A stretch of 64,000 bases of DNA from Streptomyces rimosus. GTDB lineage: Bacteria; Actinomycetota; Actinomycetes; Streptomycetales; Streptomycetaceae. Positions within the stretch are counted from its first letter, which is position 1, and every line of letters starts with the position of its first letter. The notes beneath the pieces are model-generated. The model did no database searches. It saw nothing but the letters and a program-made list of their open reading frames with translations, and was not told the DNA's origin. Positions 1 through 8,906 of the stretch are shown here, piece after piece. Both the position numbers and the translations under genes were made by a program. The stretch covers positions 8,745,001 to 8,809,000 of the forward strand of contig NZ_CP023688.1 of assembly GCF_008704655.1 (NCBI RefSeq), read 5' to 3'.

Positions 1-674
1 CCCCAGCCGTCGGAGTTCTTCGAGATCGGTTCGCCCTTGCCGTACGCCTGCCCGCAGCGGCACTGCCCCGGGAAGCGCGCCTTGATGGTCGCCCGCGACG
101 CCGGCCGGCCCTTGCCCTGGCGCGCCGCGGGGACCCGTCCGGCGCGCGACGGCCGCGCCGCCCCGCCGGAGGAGGCGGCGGGCGGCTCCGGCTCCGGCAG
201 CGCGGAGCCCAGGGCGCTGCCGATGGCCTGCTGGGTACGGGCGGTCTCGCTGGCCGCCCCGTCCGCCGCCGCGTTCAGCGGGTCACCGTCGACCTGGTGC
301 GCCGGTACGTACACGAAGTCCACCGACCGCCCGGCGAGCAGCCCGTCGATCGCGACGATCAGATCCCGGTTGGCCACCGGCTTGCCCGCCGCGGTCTTCC
401 ACCCCTTCTTGCGCCACCCCGGCAGCCAGGTGGTGACCGCCTTCATCGCGTACTGCGAGTCCATCCGCACCTGGAGCGGCACGGCGGGGTCGGTGGCCGC
501 CAACAGTTCCCGCAGCGCGGTCAGTTCCGCCACGTTGTTGGTCGCGGTGCCCAGCGGCCCGGCCTCCCAGCGCTCCACGGCGCCCGTGGCTCCCGCGATG
601 ACCCATGCCCAGGCCGCGGGCCCGGGGTTTCCTTTCGACGCCCCGTCGCAGGCGGCGGTGATCAGTTCTGCCAT
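1..674 (-). CDS. rnhA: Ribonuclease HI, 3' end cut by window edge
   Basis: Cleaves the RNA strand of RNA:DNA hybrids in the cytoplasm. The start ATG is at 674-672 and the frame stays open to base 1, so about 224 codons are seen and the true C-terminus lies outside. Family landmarks are in order: ACDGASKGNPG at the N-terminus (first catalytic Asp), NVAELTALRE (catalytic Glu), RMDSQYAM (second Asp), then AHQVDGDPLNAAAD with the usual late His and Asp. A Pro/Ala/Arg-rich linker follows the RNase H fold and leads into CRCGQAYGKGEPI, a small Cys-containing tail that looks like half of a zinc ribbon and resembles the C-terminal extension of actinobacterial RNase HI. No stop falls inside the catalytic domain. 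The next gene lies about 80 bases away on the same strand. Confidence 0.9.
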   Translation of the reverse strand, partial: MAELITAACDGASKGNPGPAAWAWVIAGATGAVERWEAGPLGTATNNVAELTALRELLAATDPAVPLQVRMDSQYAMKAVTTWLPGWRKKGWKTAAGKPVANRDLIVAIDGLLAGRSVDFVYVPAHQVDGDPLNAAADGAASETARTQQAIGSALGSALPEPEPPAASSGGAARPSRAGRVPAARQGKGRPASRATIKARFPGQCRCGQAYGKGEPISKNSDGW

Positions 675-754
675 CCCTCGATACTGCCAGTTCTGCGGAC
701 CTTCCCCGACCAGGGCCCCGGCGGTCGCACGCGGCCCGCCGGGGCCCTGCCGCG

Positions 755-1753
755 TCAGCAGGTGGGGCGCTGGGCGTGGGCCGGGTCGAGCGCGTTCAGG
801 GCGAGGCGGGTCGCCGTCCGGTCGTAGGTGATGTTGAGGTGGGTGATGGGGTCGATCAGGCAGTGGCTCTGGACCGTCTCGTTGGTGACGTTGCGGGCCG
901 GGGCCAGGAACGCCGAGGAGTAGGGGGTCACGACCTCGTCGTACCAGGTGGTGATGACGGTGTAGTCGACGGCCGGGTCGGTCTCGCCGCCGGCGTTCAG
1001 CTCTTTGATGAAGCGCGAGCCGACGACCTGCTGCTCGCAGGCGGGGCAGACCGCGCCGGCCACGACATCGGCGCCGGGGATCAGCCGGGCCAGCAGGCCG
1101 AAGCCGAGGAGCGACGTGCCGTGGTTGGTCGGTACGAAGGCGACGAGCTTGTCGATCTTCGCGGCCCCGCCCAGGTTCTTGATGTAGTACCGCGGCATCA
1201 TGCCGCCCTGCGAGTACCCGACGAGGTCGACCTTGTCCGCGCCGGTCGCCGCCCGCACCCGGTCGACGAACGTATCGAGCTGTCCGGCCGACTTCGCGAT
1301 GTCGCCGGTGGCGAGAATGGGGCCCCGGGTACCTCCGTAGTTGAGGGCGAAGACGCAGTAGCCGGCGTCCTTGAGCGTGGGGGAGAGGGCGGCCCAGTTG
1401 GCGTACCGGTTCTCGAACGTGCCGTGCACGAGGACGACCGGACGGGGATGGGTCCGGCCCGGCTTGCACGACCAGTCGTTCGCGCCGATGGGCAGGGCGG
1501 TCGGTTTGGCGACCGAGTAGAGGAAGGCGGACAGGAAGTCGCCCTGCCGCGGCCCGACGGGGTCGGCGGCGGTGGGGGAGGCGGTCGCGTGCGGTGCGGA
1601 GGCCGCCGGTGCGGCGGTGGTCCGAGCGGGCGCGGTCTGGGCGCTCGCGGCCGTGGTCGTGCCGGCCAGCGCCAGACCGGCCGTCACCAGCAGGCCGGTC
1701 AGTGCGGCCAGTGGCCGGCGGCGTCTCGTGCGCGTGGTCCCGTTGCTGCGCAT
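755..1753 (-). CDS. Secreted lipase/esterase, alpha/beta-hydrolase fold
   Basis: Predicted extracellular triacylglycerol lipase or esterase of about 332 residues. The start at 1753 is chosen because AAGAGGAG lies 8 bases upstream; an in-frame start at 1810 has no such site. The N-terminus is a classic signal peptide: several arginines, a Leu/Ala-rich core, then ASAQ as a likely cleavage site, followed by an Ala/Thr/Pro-rich linker. VLVHGTFEN is the oxyanion-hole strand and GYSQGGMM carries the nucleophile Ser (G-x-S-x-G). A late His is present near the C-terminus (TQSHCLIDPITH region). Paired Cys in CPACEQQ and SHC fit a secreted, disulfide-bonded enzyme. The substrate cannot be read from sequence. 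Confidence 0.85.
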   Translation of the reverse strand: MRSNGTTRTRRRRPLAALTGLLVTAGLALAGTTTAASAQTAPARTTAAPAASAPHATASPTAADPVGPRQGDFLSAFLYSVAKPTALPIGANDWSCKPGRTHPRPVVLVHGTFENRYANWAALSPTLKDAGYCVFALNYGGTRGPILATGDIAKSAGQLDTFVDRVRAATGADKVDLVGYSQGGMMPRYYIKNLGGAAKIDKLVAFVPTNHGTSLLGFGLLARLIPGADVVAGAVCPACEQQVVGSRFIKELNAGGETDPAVDYTVITTWYDEVVTPYSSAFLAPARNVTNETVQSHCLIDPITHLNITYDRTATRLALNALDPAHAQRPTC

Positions 1754-2120
1754 CACGTGTACTCCTCTTGCCGTGGTTCGGTACGGACACAAGAAGGGCG
1801 GACGCGGCACGCCGGACCGGCACCCCTGAGTACCGGGGCCAAGAAGCTACCGGCGCGTAACGTCGGGACCACGCTCGCGCCGCAAGGGCCGTTACGCCAG
1901 GGAAAAGGGCCCGATGGCGAGAAATATGTCACGTGGATGACATCTTCGGGGACTGCCGGGTCAGGCGCCGGAGCTCCCGGCGGGGCCGCGGGCAGCGGCG
2001 GGCGGCGGGCCGTCGCGGCACCGGGCGCGTACGGGGCTGGACCGCCGGGGCCGGAACGGGGCACGATCCCGGCCCGGGGACTCGAACGCCCCGTTGTCCA
2101 CGGCCCGGAGGAGGCCCGCG

Positions 2121-3332
2121 ATGCAGAACCCGTCTGGCGAGACGTTCGCGCGCGGCCCCTGGCACGAACTCCCGACGTCCTTCGGCTCGTTGCTGCGCCC
2201 CCGGATCGACGCCATCGCCTCCGACATGGTCGAGGCCATCCGCGACGAGGTGCCCGCCTACCGGCGCCCGCTCGACTCCTCCATGGGGCGCGACCTGGTC
2301 GACTCGGTGTGCCGCGCGATGCGCCAGTTCGCGGAGCTGACGGAGGCCCCGGAGAGCACCCAGGACCATCACGTCCGGCACTTCCGCCACCTGGGGCGCG
2401 TGGAATTCCTCAACGGGCGCACCACGGACGGCCTCCAGGCCGCCTTCCGCGTCGGCGCTCGGGTCGGCAGCCGCCGCTACGCGGAGATCGCCCGTACGGC
2501 TTCGCTGCCCACCGAGATCGTCCTGCCGCTGCACGAAGCGGTGCTGACCCACATCAACGCCCTGTCCAACGAGGCGGTCAGGGGGTTCGTCGCCGCCCAG
2601 GCCCGTGCGGAGGGCGAGGTGCAGCGCAGCCGGCGCGCCCTGGCGCAGGCGTTGCTGGAACAGCCGCGCGGCACGCCCCGCGAACCGCTCGAAGCGCTCG
2701 CCGCGCGGGCCCGCTGGCCGCTGCCCCGCAGGGTCGCCTGCCTCGTCGTACGGGACGCGGCGGGCAGCCGGTTCACCATGCCGGGGCTAGGCGGGGAGGT
2801 CCTGGCGCTGTCGCGCGGAGCGGACCTCGTGGTGGTCCTTCCGGAGCCGGGGGACGGCGGCCCGACCGGTGTCGAGGACGTACGGAGCGCGGTCCGCGGC
2901 CGCACCGCGGCACTCGGCCCGGCCGTCGCGCCACGCGACGCCTGGGTGTCGCTGGTGTGCGTGCGTCTGGCGCTGAACCACCACCGGGACACGGGAGCGC
3001 CGGACGGCGGCCTCCTGACCGTCGGTGACCGACTGGCCGAGGTGCACCTGCTGGGTGGCGCGCACATCGGGCGCCTGCTGGCGGACCGGGCGCTCGGCGC
3101 GCTCGACGGACTGCCCGCGGGCCGCGCGGCGCGGCTGGCGGAGACACTCGACGCCCTGCTCATGTCCTGGGGCCGCAGCGCCCCCGAGGTCGCGCAGGCC
3201 CTGGGCATCCATCCCCAGACGGCCCGCAAACGCCTGCGCCAATTGGACGCCCTCTTCGACGGCCGCCTCGCCGATCCGGACTTCCGCTTCGCGGCGCTGC
3301 TGGCGTTACGGACGCGGGCGCTGGGGAGGTGA
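2121..3332 (+). CDS. PucR/CdaR-like transcriptional regulator
   Basis: About 403 residues, likely a cytoplasmic DNA-binding regulator. ATG 2121 is preferred over an in-frame ATG at 2094 because GGAGGAGG (2107-2114) sits 6 bases before it. The N-terminal half is helical and resembles the RsbRD-like N-terminal domain of such proteins. The middle resembles a degenerate GGDEF-like CdaR domain. The C-terminus has the PucR-type helix-turn-helix (SAPEVAQALGIHPQTARKRL) followed by the usual FRFAALLALRTR helix. It is divergent from the lipase at 755-1753, with about 370 bases between them. It could control the lipase or an unlinked target; the effector is unknown. Confidence 0.8.
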   Translation: MQNPSGETFARGPWHELPTSFGSLLRPRIDAIASDMVEAIRDEVPAYRRPLDSSMGRDLVDSVCRAMRQFAELTEAPESTQDHHVRHFRHLGRVEFLNGRTTDGLQAAFRVGARVGSRRYAEIARTASLPTEIVLPLHEAVLTHINALSNEAVRGFVAAQARAEGEVQRSRRALAQALLEQPRGTPREPLEALAARARWPLPRRVACLVVRDAAGSRFTMPGLGGEVLALSRGADLVVVLPEPGDGGPTGVEDVRSAVRGRTAALGPAVAPRDAWVSLVCVRLALNHHRDTGAPDGGLLTVGDRLAEVHLLGGAHIGRLLADRALGALDGLPAGRAARLAETLDALLMSWGRSAPEVAQALGIHPQTARKRLRQLDALFDGRLADPDFRFAALLALRTRALGR

Positions 3333-3348
3333 GCGAGCGGTCAGGCGC

Positions 3349-3681
3349 TCACTCCGGCTTCAGCGGGTCGTGGCCGATGTCCATCAGACCGTGGCGCCAG
3401 TCCGCGCCACCGGCCGTGACGTCCGTACCGGCCGGGCGCTGGGTACGGATGATCTCGACGACACGGCGCATGGCCGCCGCGTCGGCGTCGGTGAGGTCGG
3501 TACGGCGCTTGCCGAGAATCTCCAGGACCTGCCGCCCGAGGGGCCGCCCGGCCCGGTCGGGAACCTCCTCGCTGTTCTCGCCCGCGGCCTCGACGCTCAG
3601 CCACTCCTGCAGCTCGCGTGAGGTCATGTTGACGGCCCGGTGGAACTCGTCCCACAGTTCGTCGCCGACCTGCGCTGTCAT
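3349..3681 (-). CDS. DUF3140 protein
   Basis: A 110-residue cytoplasmic protein matching the DUF3140 family by its ELWDEFHRAVNMTSRELQEWL opening and DLTDADAAAMRRVVEII centre. ATG 3681 is chosen because CCAGGAGG lies just upstream. The C-terminal WRHGLMDIGHDP segment is also typical of the family. The protein is charged and mostly helical, with no signal peptide or membrane segment. Members are widespread in actinobacteria and have no established biochemical role. It converges with the PucR-like gene, the two stops being 17 bases apart. Confidence 0.8.
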   Translation of the reverse strand: MTAQVGDELWDEFHRAVNMTSRELQEWLSVEAAGENSEEVPDRAGRPLGRQVLEILGKRRTDLTDADAAAMRRVVEIIRTQRPAGTDVTAGGADWRHGLMDIGHDPLKPE

Positions 3682-3803
3682 GGACGCCTCCTGGAATTCG
3701 TTCTGAAGGGAGATCGTTTCGAACGTACGCAGACTGGGTGTCCAGCGGCCCGCCCGGACAAACCCGGCGATCGGCCGTTCCGGTACGTCGGCGACCGGCG
3801 GCC

Positions 3804-4775
3804 TCACGTACCGTCCGCTCCGCGCAGCCCGGTCAGCACCGGCCGGTGATCGCTGCCGAGGTGGTCCGCCAGGACGGTGGACCCGGTGGCCGTCAGACCG
3901 CGCAGCAGGACGTGGTCGATGCGTACGAGCGGGAACGCCGCGGGCCAGGTGAAGCCGGGGCCGCGCCCGGCCTCCCGCTGGGCGGCGGCCAGCTGCCGGG
4001 CCAGCGGTGCCAGCCCTCGGTCGCGCAGGCTGCCGTTGAGATCGCCGAGCACCACCACACGGGCCGCCCGGTCCTCGCGCACCCGGCCGGCCAGCTCGGC
4101 CGCGCTCCGGTCGCGCGCGTCCACGGTGAAGCCCGCGTCCGCCCGCACCCGTACGGACGGCAGGCGCACGGCGTATACGGCGGTGTCGCCGCCGGGGGTG
4201 GCGACGAGCGCCCGTACGGCGTGCGGCCAGGCGCCGCCCAGGTTCAGGTTCGCCGTCCCGCGCACCGGGTAACGGGACCACAGGCCGAGGGTGTTGGCCG
4301 TGACATGGTGCGGGTAGACCGCGCCCAGCGCCCGTTCGTACGCGGGCATGGCCGACGCGGGCACCTTCTCCAGCGCCACCACGTCGGCCCCCGTGCCGAT
4401 CACCTGCCGGGCGACCTCGGCGGGCGCGGTGCGGTCGCCGCCGACGTTGAACGTCAGGACGTGGAAGTCGGCCCGCGCGCCGTCCCCGCCCGGGAGATAG
4501 CCGGGCAGGAACACACAGGCCCACACCACCCCCGGCACCAGCGCGGCGGCCACCCCCACCACGGAGCGGCGCATCGCCGCCCACCCCAGCAGGACCGGCA
4601 CGAGCGCACCGAACCAGGGCAGCGCGGTCTCGGCCAGACTCCCGAGGTGCCCCGGACTGTTGGGCAGTACCCCGGGAAAGGCCAGCAGTCCGGCGAGGAG
4701 CAGGGCGGGGACGGCGATACGGAGGCCGGGGCGCCGCGCGCCACAGGCAGCGGCGCCACGGGTGGACGTTCTCAC
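3804..4775 (-). CDS. Membrane endonuclease/exonuclease/phosphatase-family protein (VanJ-like)
   Basis: A 323-residue protein with two or three hydrophobic helices in the first 100 residues, then an extracytoplasmic endonuclease/exonuclease/phosphatase (EEP) domain. EEP landmarks are VLTFNVGG, VVALEKV (metal Glu), VVLGDLNG (Asp/Asn), RIDHVL and GSDHRPV (catalytic His). This architecture matches VanJ-like proteins of Streptomyces, which are linked to glycopeptide tolerance and probably act on lipid-linked phosphates. That role is family knowledge, not shown here. GTG 4775 is chosen because it overlaps the stop of the upstream gene as GTGA and has GAGGAG upstream. An in-frame ATG at 4817 would lie inside that gene. 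Confidence 0.8.
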   Translation of the reverse strand: MRTSTRGAAACGARRPGLRIAVPALLLAGLLAFPGVLPNSPGHLGSLAETALPWFGALVPVLLGWAAMRRSVVGVAAALVPGVVWACVFLPGYLPGGDGARADFHVLTFNVGGDRTAPAEVARQVIGTGADVVALEKVPASAMPAYERALGAVYPHHVTANTLGLWSRYPVRGTANLNLGGAWPHAVRALVATPGGDTAVYAVRLPSVRVRADAGFTVDARDRSAAELAGRVREDRAARVVVLGDLNGSLRDRGLAPLARQLAAAQREAGRGPGFTWPAAFPLVRIDHVLLRGLTATGSTVLADHLGSDHRPVLTGLRGADGT

Positions 4776-5065
4776 CGGGTCCGGCTCCTCGGCGTACGGC
4801 GGGACAGGCAGCGCCATCCCGCGACGGCGAAGACCACCGCCGTACAGCCCGCCCCGAGCAGCCCCGCGCAGATCAGCGGGGTGGCGGCCGGCGGGGACAG
4901 CGCGACGGCGGCGACCACCAGCGCCGGCAGCACGGCAACGGCGAGCAGGGCGCGGAGGGCCCCGGTGGTGCCCGCGACGGACTCCGGCGGGCTCGGGACG
5001 GCCGGACCCGGCGTGGTCCGGTGCGGCTTCACGGGTATCTGGTGCGGTATCTGGTGCGGCTTCAC
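4772..5065 (-). CDS. Small membrane protein coupled to the EEP gene
   Basis: A 97-residue protein beginning at GTG 5065, with GAGGAGG 6 bases upstream. The N-terminus is a short Pro/His-rich repeat (KPHQIPHQIPVKPH). After a linker come two hydrophobic stretches: the first runs through ALRALLAVAVLPALVVAAVAL, the second through LICAGLLGAGCTAVVFAVAGW. The tail is Arg-rich, so the C-terminus is probably cytoplasmic. Its stop overlaps the GTG of the EEP gene by 4 bases, implying translational coupling. No family is recognised. It lies between the ABC transporter ATPase (62 bases upstream) and the EEP protein. Confidence 0.6.
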   Translation of the reverse strand: MKPHQIPHQIPVKPHRTTPGPAVPSPPESVAGTTGALRALLAVAVLPALVVAAVALSPPAATPLICAGLLGAGCTAVVFAVAGWRCLSRRTPRSRTR

Positions 5066-5126
5066 GGTGATCCTCCTCGGGAGTACCGGTGGGCGCGGTC
5101 GGGACCCGTGGCGCCGGGCCCCGCGC

Positions 5127-6446
5127 TCAGGCGGCGTGGCGGCGGTGCTCGGCGGGGAGCAGCAGCACACGGTCGTCGGCGTCGTACTCGTACAGCTCGG
5201 CGTAGCGGCCCCAGGTGACCGCGGTGGCCAGCTGCCGGTGCGCGGCGCGCTCGGAGGCGTTGCCGCACAGCCGCCCGATCAGGTACGGCTCGCGCAGCCG
5301 GCCGCTGTCGGAGGCCAGCAGGAGCGTGCGGATGGTGGCGATCAGCGGGACGTTGGCGAGCGCGGCGGCCGCGAACAGGTGCTTGCGCGGCAGGATGTCG
5401 GCACGGGCGAAGCCGCGGCCGGTGACCGTCAGGTACAGCCGGTTGTCCGCGACCCTGGCGTAGCCGAGCAGCTGCGCCGCCTCGACCACCGGCATTAGAT
5501 CGTCCACCTCGTACGCCAGCGCGTCGGCCAGCGCCGCCAGCTCCACGGCCCCGCCCCGGGTGTCCAGGACCTCCAGCAGGCCGGTGAGCGCTTCCACGGT
5601 GGCGGTCGGCAGCGGCTCGGCGGCCCGCAGCGGGTCCTGACCGGGGCCGGCAGCAGGCGCGGTGCGCTGCCCGGTCAGTGCTTCGTACGCGTCCTCGACC
5701 AGCGCCTGGAAGCCGTCGTCGCGGCGGTCGCGGGGCTGCGGCAGGGCGACCCGCAGGTCGGCCTTGATCCGCCCGGGATGGGTGTCGAGCACCAGGATGC
5801 GGTCGGCGAGCTGGACCGCCTCCTCGATGGAGTGGGTGACCAGCAGGACGGTGCGGGTGGGGGAGTCGGGGTGGGCGAGCAGTTCCAGCAGCTCGTTGCG
5901 GAGGGTCTGCGCGGTCAGCACGTCCAGGGCGGAGAACGGCTCGTCCATCAGGAGCACGTCCGGCTCGACGACCAGGGCGCGGGCGAAGCCCACCCGCTGC
6001 CGCATACCGCCGGACAGCTCCTTGGGGTAGGCGTTCTCGAAGCCGTCCAGGCCGACCATGTCGATGGCGCGCAGCGCCCGGCCCCGCCGCTCGACGGCGT
6101 GCACGCCGCGGGCCTGGAGGCCGAGTTCGACGTTCTGCTGCACCGTCAGCCACGGCATCAGGGCGAAGGACTGGAAGAGCATCGCGGTGCCGCGGTTGGG
6201 GCCGGTGACCGGCTCGCCCCGGTAGTGCACGGTGCCGCCGGAGGGCGCCAGCAGCCCGGCGACGTGGCGCAGCAGCGTCGACTTGCCCGACCCGGACTTG
6301 CCGAGCAGCGCCACGACCTGGCCCTCGTACAGGTCGAAGGTCACGTCGTCGAGGACCGTCAGGACGCCGCCGGAGGGCCCGGGGAAGTCCTTGCGGAGGC
6401 CGCGGACGCTGATGACGGGGGTGGTGTTCACAGGAGTGGTGTTCAT
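5127..6446 (-). CDS. ABC transporter ATP-binding protein with C-terminal AAA-associated domain
   Basis: A 439-residue cytoplasmic ATPase of the nitrate/sulfonate/taurine-type importer class. The Walker A motif is GKSGSGKST, the signature is LSGGMRQRV, and the Walker B is VLLMDEPFSALD, with VTHSIEEAV as switch histidine region. After the NBD (to about residue 255) a separate helical domain follows, with the layout of the 'AAA-associated' C-terminal domain found on some of these ATPases. It probably regulates transport. ATG 6446 has GGAG 7 bases upstream. The permease gene lies 81 bases upstream on the same strand, so the two form an operon. No substrate-binding protein gene is present nearby. 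The substrate is unknown. Confidence 0.85.
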   Translation of the reverse strand: MNTTPVNTTPVISVRGLRKDFPGPSGGVLTVLDDVTFDLYEGQVVALLGKSGSGKSTLLRHVAGLLAPSGGTVHYRGEPVTGPNRGTAMLFQSFALMPWLTVQQNVELGLQARGVHAVERRGRALRAIDMVGLDGFENAYPKELSGGMRQRVGFARALVVEPDVLLMDEPFSALDVLTAQTLRNELLELLAHPDSPTRTVLLVTHSIEEAVQLADRILVLDTHPGRIKADLRVALPQPRDRRDDGFQALVEDAYEALTGQRTAPAAGPGQDPLRAAEPLPTATVEALTGLLEVLDTRGGAVELAALADALAYEVDDLMPVVEAAQLLGYARVADNRLYLTVTGRGFARADILPRKHLFAAAALANVPLIATIRTLLLASDSGRLREPYLIGRLCGNASERAAHRQLATAVTWGRYAELYEYDADDRVLLLPAEHRRHAA

Positions 6447-6527
6447 GGGATGACTCCGAGAGGTACGGCGGTCCGGGCGCGCGGCGGTCCGACGGCCTGG
6501 GCCGGGGGAGTGAAGGGGGAGGGGCCG

Positions 6528-8264
6528 TTACAGGGCGCAGCGCTTGATCGCGAAGCGGTACAGCCGCCGCCAGAACAGCCGGTTGATGACGACGACGTAG
6601 ACGCTCATCAGGACGGCCCCGAGGAAGTTGCGGGCGAAGTCGCCGTCGGCGGTGGCCTGCTGGATGTACGCGCCGATGCCGACCGCGGTCAGCGTGGTGC
6701 TGCCGTAGGTGACGATCTCGGCCTGGATCGAGGCGTTCCAGGCGCCGCCCGAGGCGGTCAGCGCGCCGGTGACGTACGAGGGGAAGACCGCCGGCAGGAT
6801 CAGCTTCGTCCAGCGCAGCCGGCCGCGCAGCCCCAGGTCGGCGGCGGCCTCGCGCAGGTCGCCGGGGATGGCGCTGGCCCCCGCGATGACGTTGAACAGC
6901 ACGTACCACTGGGCGCCGAGCGCCATCAGCACGACGCAGCCCCAGTTCAGCGAGATGCCGGAGGCGCCCAGCACGATGACGACGAGCGGGAAGACGAAGT
7001 TCGACGGGAAGGACGCCAGCACCTGCACGACCGGCTGGGCGATCCGGTTGACCCTGGGGTGCATCCCGATCCACACGCCGACGGGCACCCACACCACGGT
7101 GGAGAAGGCGACCAGCAGCAGCACCCGGCCGTAGGTGATCAGCGCGAGCAGCGCGTCGTGGCCGATCTCGGGAAGCGGCACGCGGGCCAGGACGTAGGAG
7201 ACCGCCTGCCAGCCGATCGCCGCGACGGCCAGCGCGTACAGCACGGAGAAGACCAGGTCGCCCCGCTTGCGCCGGGCCTCGTCGCCGGCCGCCCCGAGCC
7301 GCCCGCCGCCGGTGCCCAGCACCCGCATCGCGCGGTCGAGCCGTTCACCGGCCGGGCGCAGGGCGCGCCCCAGGCGGCCGGGCAGCGTGGAGCGGCGCAG
7401 CAGCTCCAGGACCCGGCTGCGCGGCTGCTCGGCGATCTCGCAGTCCTCGGTACGGAACCGCTCGGCCCACGCCGTCACCGGCCGCCAGAACAGGAAGTTG
7501 ACCGACACCACCATCGCGACCATGACGGCGATGGCCAGGACGACCCGGGCGCCCTCCCCGTCGGCCAGCGCCTGGGCCACGTACGAGCCCATGCCCGGCA
7601 GGGCGTTGTCCCGGTTGTTGACGGTGATCGTCTCGGAGGCGCTGAGCGCGAACCAGGCGGCACCGAAGCTGATCATGCCGTTCCAGACCTGGGCGATCAT
7701 GCCGCTGGGCACGTCCAGCTTCCAGAACCGCTGCCAGCGGGTCAGCCCCATCAGCCGGGCCGCCTCGTCCAGCTCCCTGGGCTGGGTGGTCAGCGACTGG
7801 TAGAAGGCCAGCGCCATGTTCCACACCAGCGCGGTGAAGACGGCGAAGACCGACGCGCATTCCAGGCCCAGCGTGGAGTGCGGGAACAGCGCGACGAATC
7901 CGGTGACGGTGATACTCAGAAAAGTCAGCACCGGTACGGACTGCAGGATGTCGACCGCCGGGACGATCACCTTGGCCGCCCGCCGGGACCGGGCCGCCCA
8001 GGTCCCGAACACGAACGTGAAGAGCACCGCGGGCACCAGCCCCGCGAACATCCGCAGCACGGAACGCGCCGCATAGTACGGCAGATGCCGCGGATCGGTG
8101 GAGACGGCCGGCGGATTTCCGGGGTCGAAAGGACGGTCGGCGGTGGCACCGACCCGTACGATGAGAAACAGAAGGGCGAGAACGCCGCAGAGGACCAGGA
8201 GGTCCACGGGGCGCAGGCGGGCAGCGCGCAGCGCGCCGCCGGCCGGAAACCGGAGGAAATTCAT
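6528..8264 (-). CDS. Tandem-domain ABC transporter permease
   Basis: A 578-residue inner-membrane protein containing two binding-protein-dependent transport (BPD) permease domains in one chain, so a single polypeptide can supply both membrane halves. The first half has its EAA-type loop near DEAARLMGLTRWQRFWKLDVP. The second has one near REAAADLGLRGRLRWTKLILP. Each copy ends with the helix set common to sulfonate/nitrate permeases. The start ATG at 8264 has only a weak ribosome site. The neighbouring ATPase completes the transporter. Upstream (8265-8618) lie two 16-bp palindromes that probably govern transcription. Fused permeases without a linked binding protein are known in actinobacteria, but their substrates are poorly defined. 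Confidence 0.85.
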   Translation of the reverse strand: MNFLRFPAGGALRAARLRPVDLLVLCGVLALLFLIVRVGATADRPFDPGNPPAVSTDPRHLPYYAARSVLRMFAGLVPAVLFTFVFGTWAARSRRAAKVIVPAVDILQSVPVLTFLSITVTGFVALFPHSTLGLECASVFAVFTALVWNMALAFYQSLTTQPRELDEAARLMGLTRWQRFWKLDVPSGMIAQVWNGMISFGAAWFALSASETITVNNRDNALPGMGSYVAQALADGEGARVVLAIAVMVAMVVSVNFLFWRPVTAWAERFRTEDCEIAEQPRSRVLELLRRSTLPGRLGRALRPAGERLDRAMRVLGTGGGRLGAAGDEARRKRGDLVFSVLYALAVAAIGWQAVSYVLARVPLPEIGHDALLALITYGRVLLLVAFSTVVWVPVGVWIGMHPRVNRIAQPVVQVLASFPSNFVFPLVVIVLGASGISLNWGCVVLMALGAQWYVLFNVIAGASAIPGDLREAAADLGLRGRLRWTKLILPAVFPSYVTGALTASGGAWNASIQAEIVTYGSTTLTAVGIGAYIQQATADGDFARNFLGAVLMSVYVVVINRLFWRRLYRFAIKRCAL

Positions 8265-8456
8265 GGCAGTACCCGTAAGAATTCATGCGGGCCATGCGGC
8301 CCGGTCAGCTGGGGCGGCGTGGGCAACTGGGAGGTTCGCCGTAGAGCACAACGACCACCTCCTCGAATTCTTCGGCACGGCGGCGCGGCGGCCTCCCGGG
8401 GCCGGCGCCGAAAAGAATGATGGCACGCAATGCGTGGGATGGTCAAAAGGTCTCGG

Positions 8457-8546
8457 TAATTCCGGAGAACCTGAAAGCGCCTTCAGAATTACCCGGATCG
8501 ACCGGTCTGCGGGAGCGGAATTCGCATTTTCTGAAGGCGGCTTCAG
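8457..8546. promoter_or_regulatory. Two 16-bp palindromic operators 60 bp apart
   Basis: CTGAAAGCGCCTTCAG occupies 8471-8486 and CTGAAGGCGGCTTCAG occupies 8531-8546. Both fit CTGAA(A/G)GCG(C/G)CTTCAG, and their starts are exactly 60 bp apart, about six helical turns. The first is also flanked by an outer inverted repeat, GGTAATTC before and GAATTACC after. The pair lies between the permease start (minus) and the small gene at 8619 (plus), so one dimeric regulator could control both directions. The cognate regulator is not identified. Confidence 0.65.
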
Positions 8547-8618
8547 AAATCGGTAGCGCGGACTCCGCTCCGGCCGGCCGGGCCCCGGGGTGTCCGCGCC
8601 TTCCGGGGGGATGGGACA

Positions 8619-8810
8619 ATGGCGGTGATGATTAAGGAAGACCACCGCAGCGAGAACCCGACTGACCCGGCCGAGCCCGAGCACGACGAGGCCGGCGCCG
8701 TGCGGCAGCAGGCCCGGCTGACCCTGGCCGGCCAGGCGCGCGACGCCGAAGAGCTGAAGATGCTCCTGGAGATGCTGGGCCTGCACCCCTCCCAGGAGGG
8801 CGAGAGCTGA
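8619..8810 (+). CDS. Small acidic hypothetical protein
   Basis: A 63-residue ORF with strong third-position GC, rich in Glu, Asp and Ala and ending in a helical segment around DAEELKMLLEMLGLHP. ATG 8619 follows a G-rich stretch; a second in-frame ATG at 8628 is an alternative. A strong hairpin terminator begins 8 bases after the stop, which supports it as a real transcription unit. It is divergent from the ABC permease across the palindromic operator region. No family is recognised. The sequence suggests a small soluble helical protein. Confidence 0.6.
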   Translation: MAVMIKEDHRSENPTDPAEPEHDEAGAVRQQARLTLAGQARDAEELKMLLEMLGLHPSQEGES

Positions 8811-8817
8811 GCCCCTG

Positions 8818-8855
8818 CGCGGGCGGGCCCGGACGTAGGCCCGGGCCCGCCCGCG
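8818..8855. terminator. 15-bp stem bidirectional terminator
   Basis: Bases 8818-8832 pair perfectly with 8841-8855 around an 8-base loop (acgtaggc). There is no U tract, as is usual in Streptomyces. It stands between the convergent ends of the small ORF (stop at 8810) and the chitinase (stop at 8907), so it can serve both. Confidence 0.85.
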
Positions 8856-8906
8856 TACGGGTTCACCTGCGTACCGCGTCGGAGGCGTACCGCTGCGGCG
8901 CGCGGA

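Noticed and set aside
776..3028. 750-codon plus-strand frame over the lipase and regulator
   Set aside because: It crosses two well-supported genes, is Gly/Arg-rich and has no recognisable domain.
5778..8420. 880-codon plus-strand frame over the ABC transporter
   Set aside because: It is antisense to clear Walker and permease motifs and rich in Gln/His/Gly as expected for a shadow.
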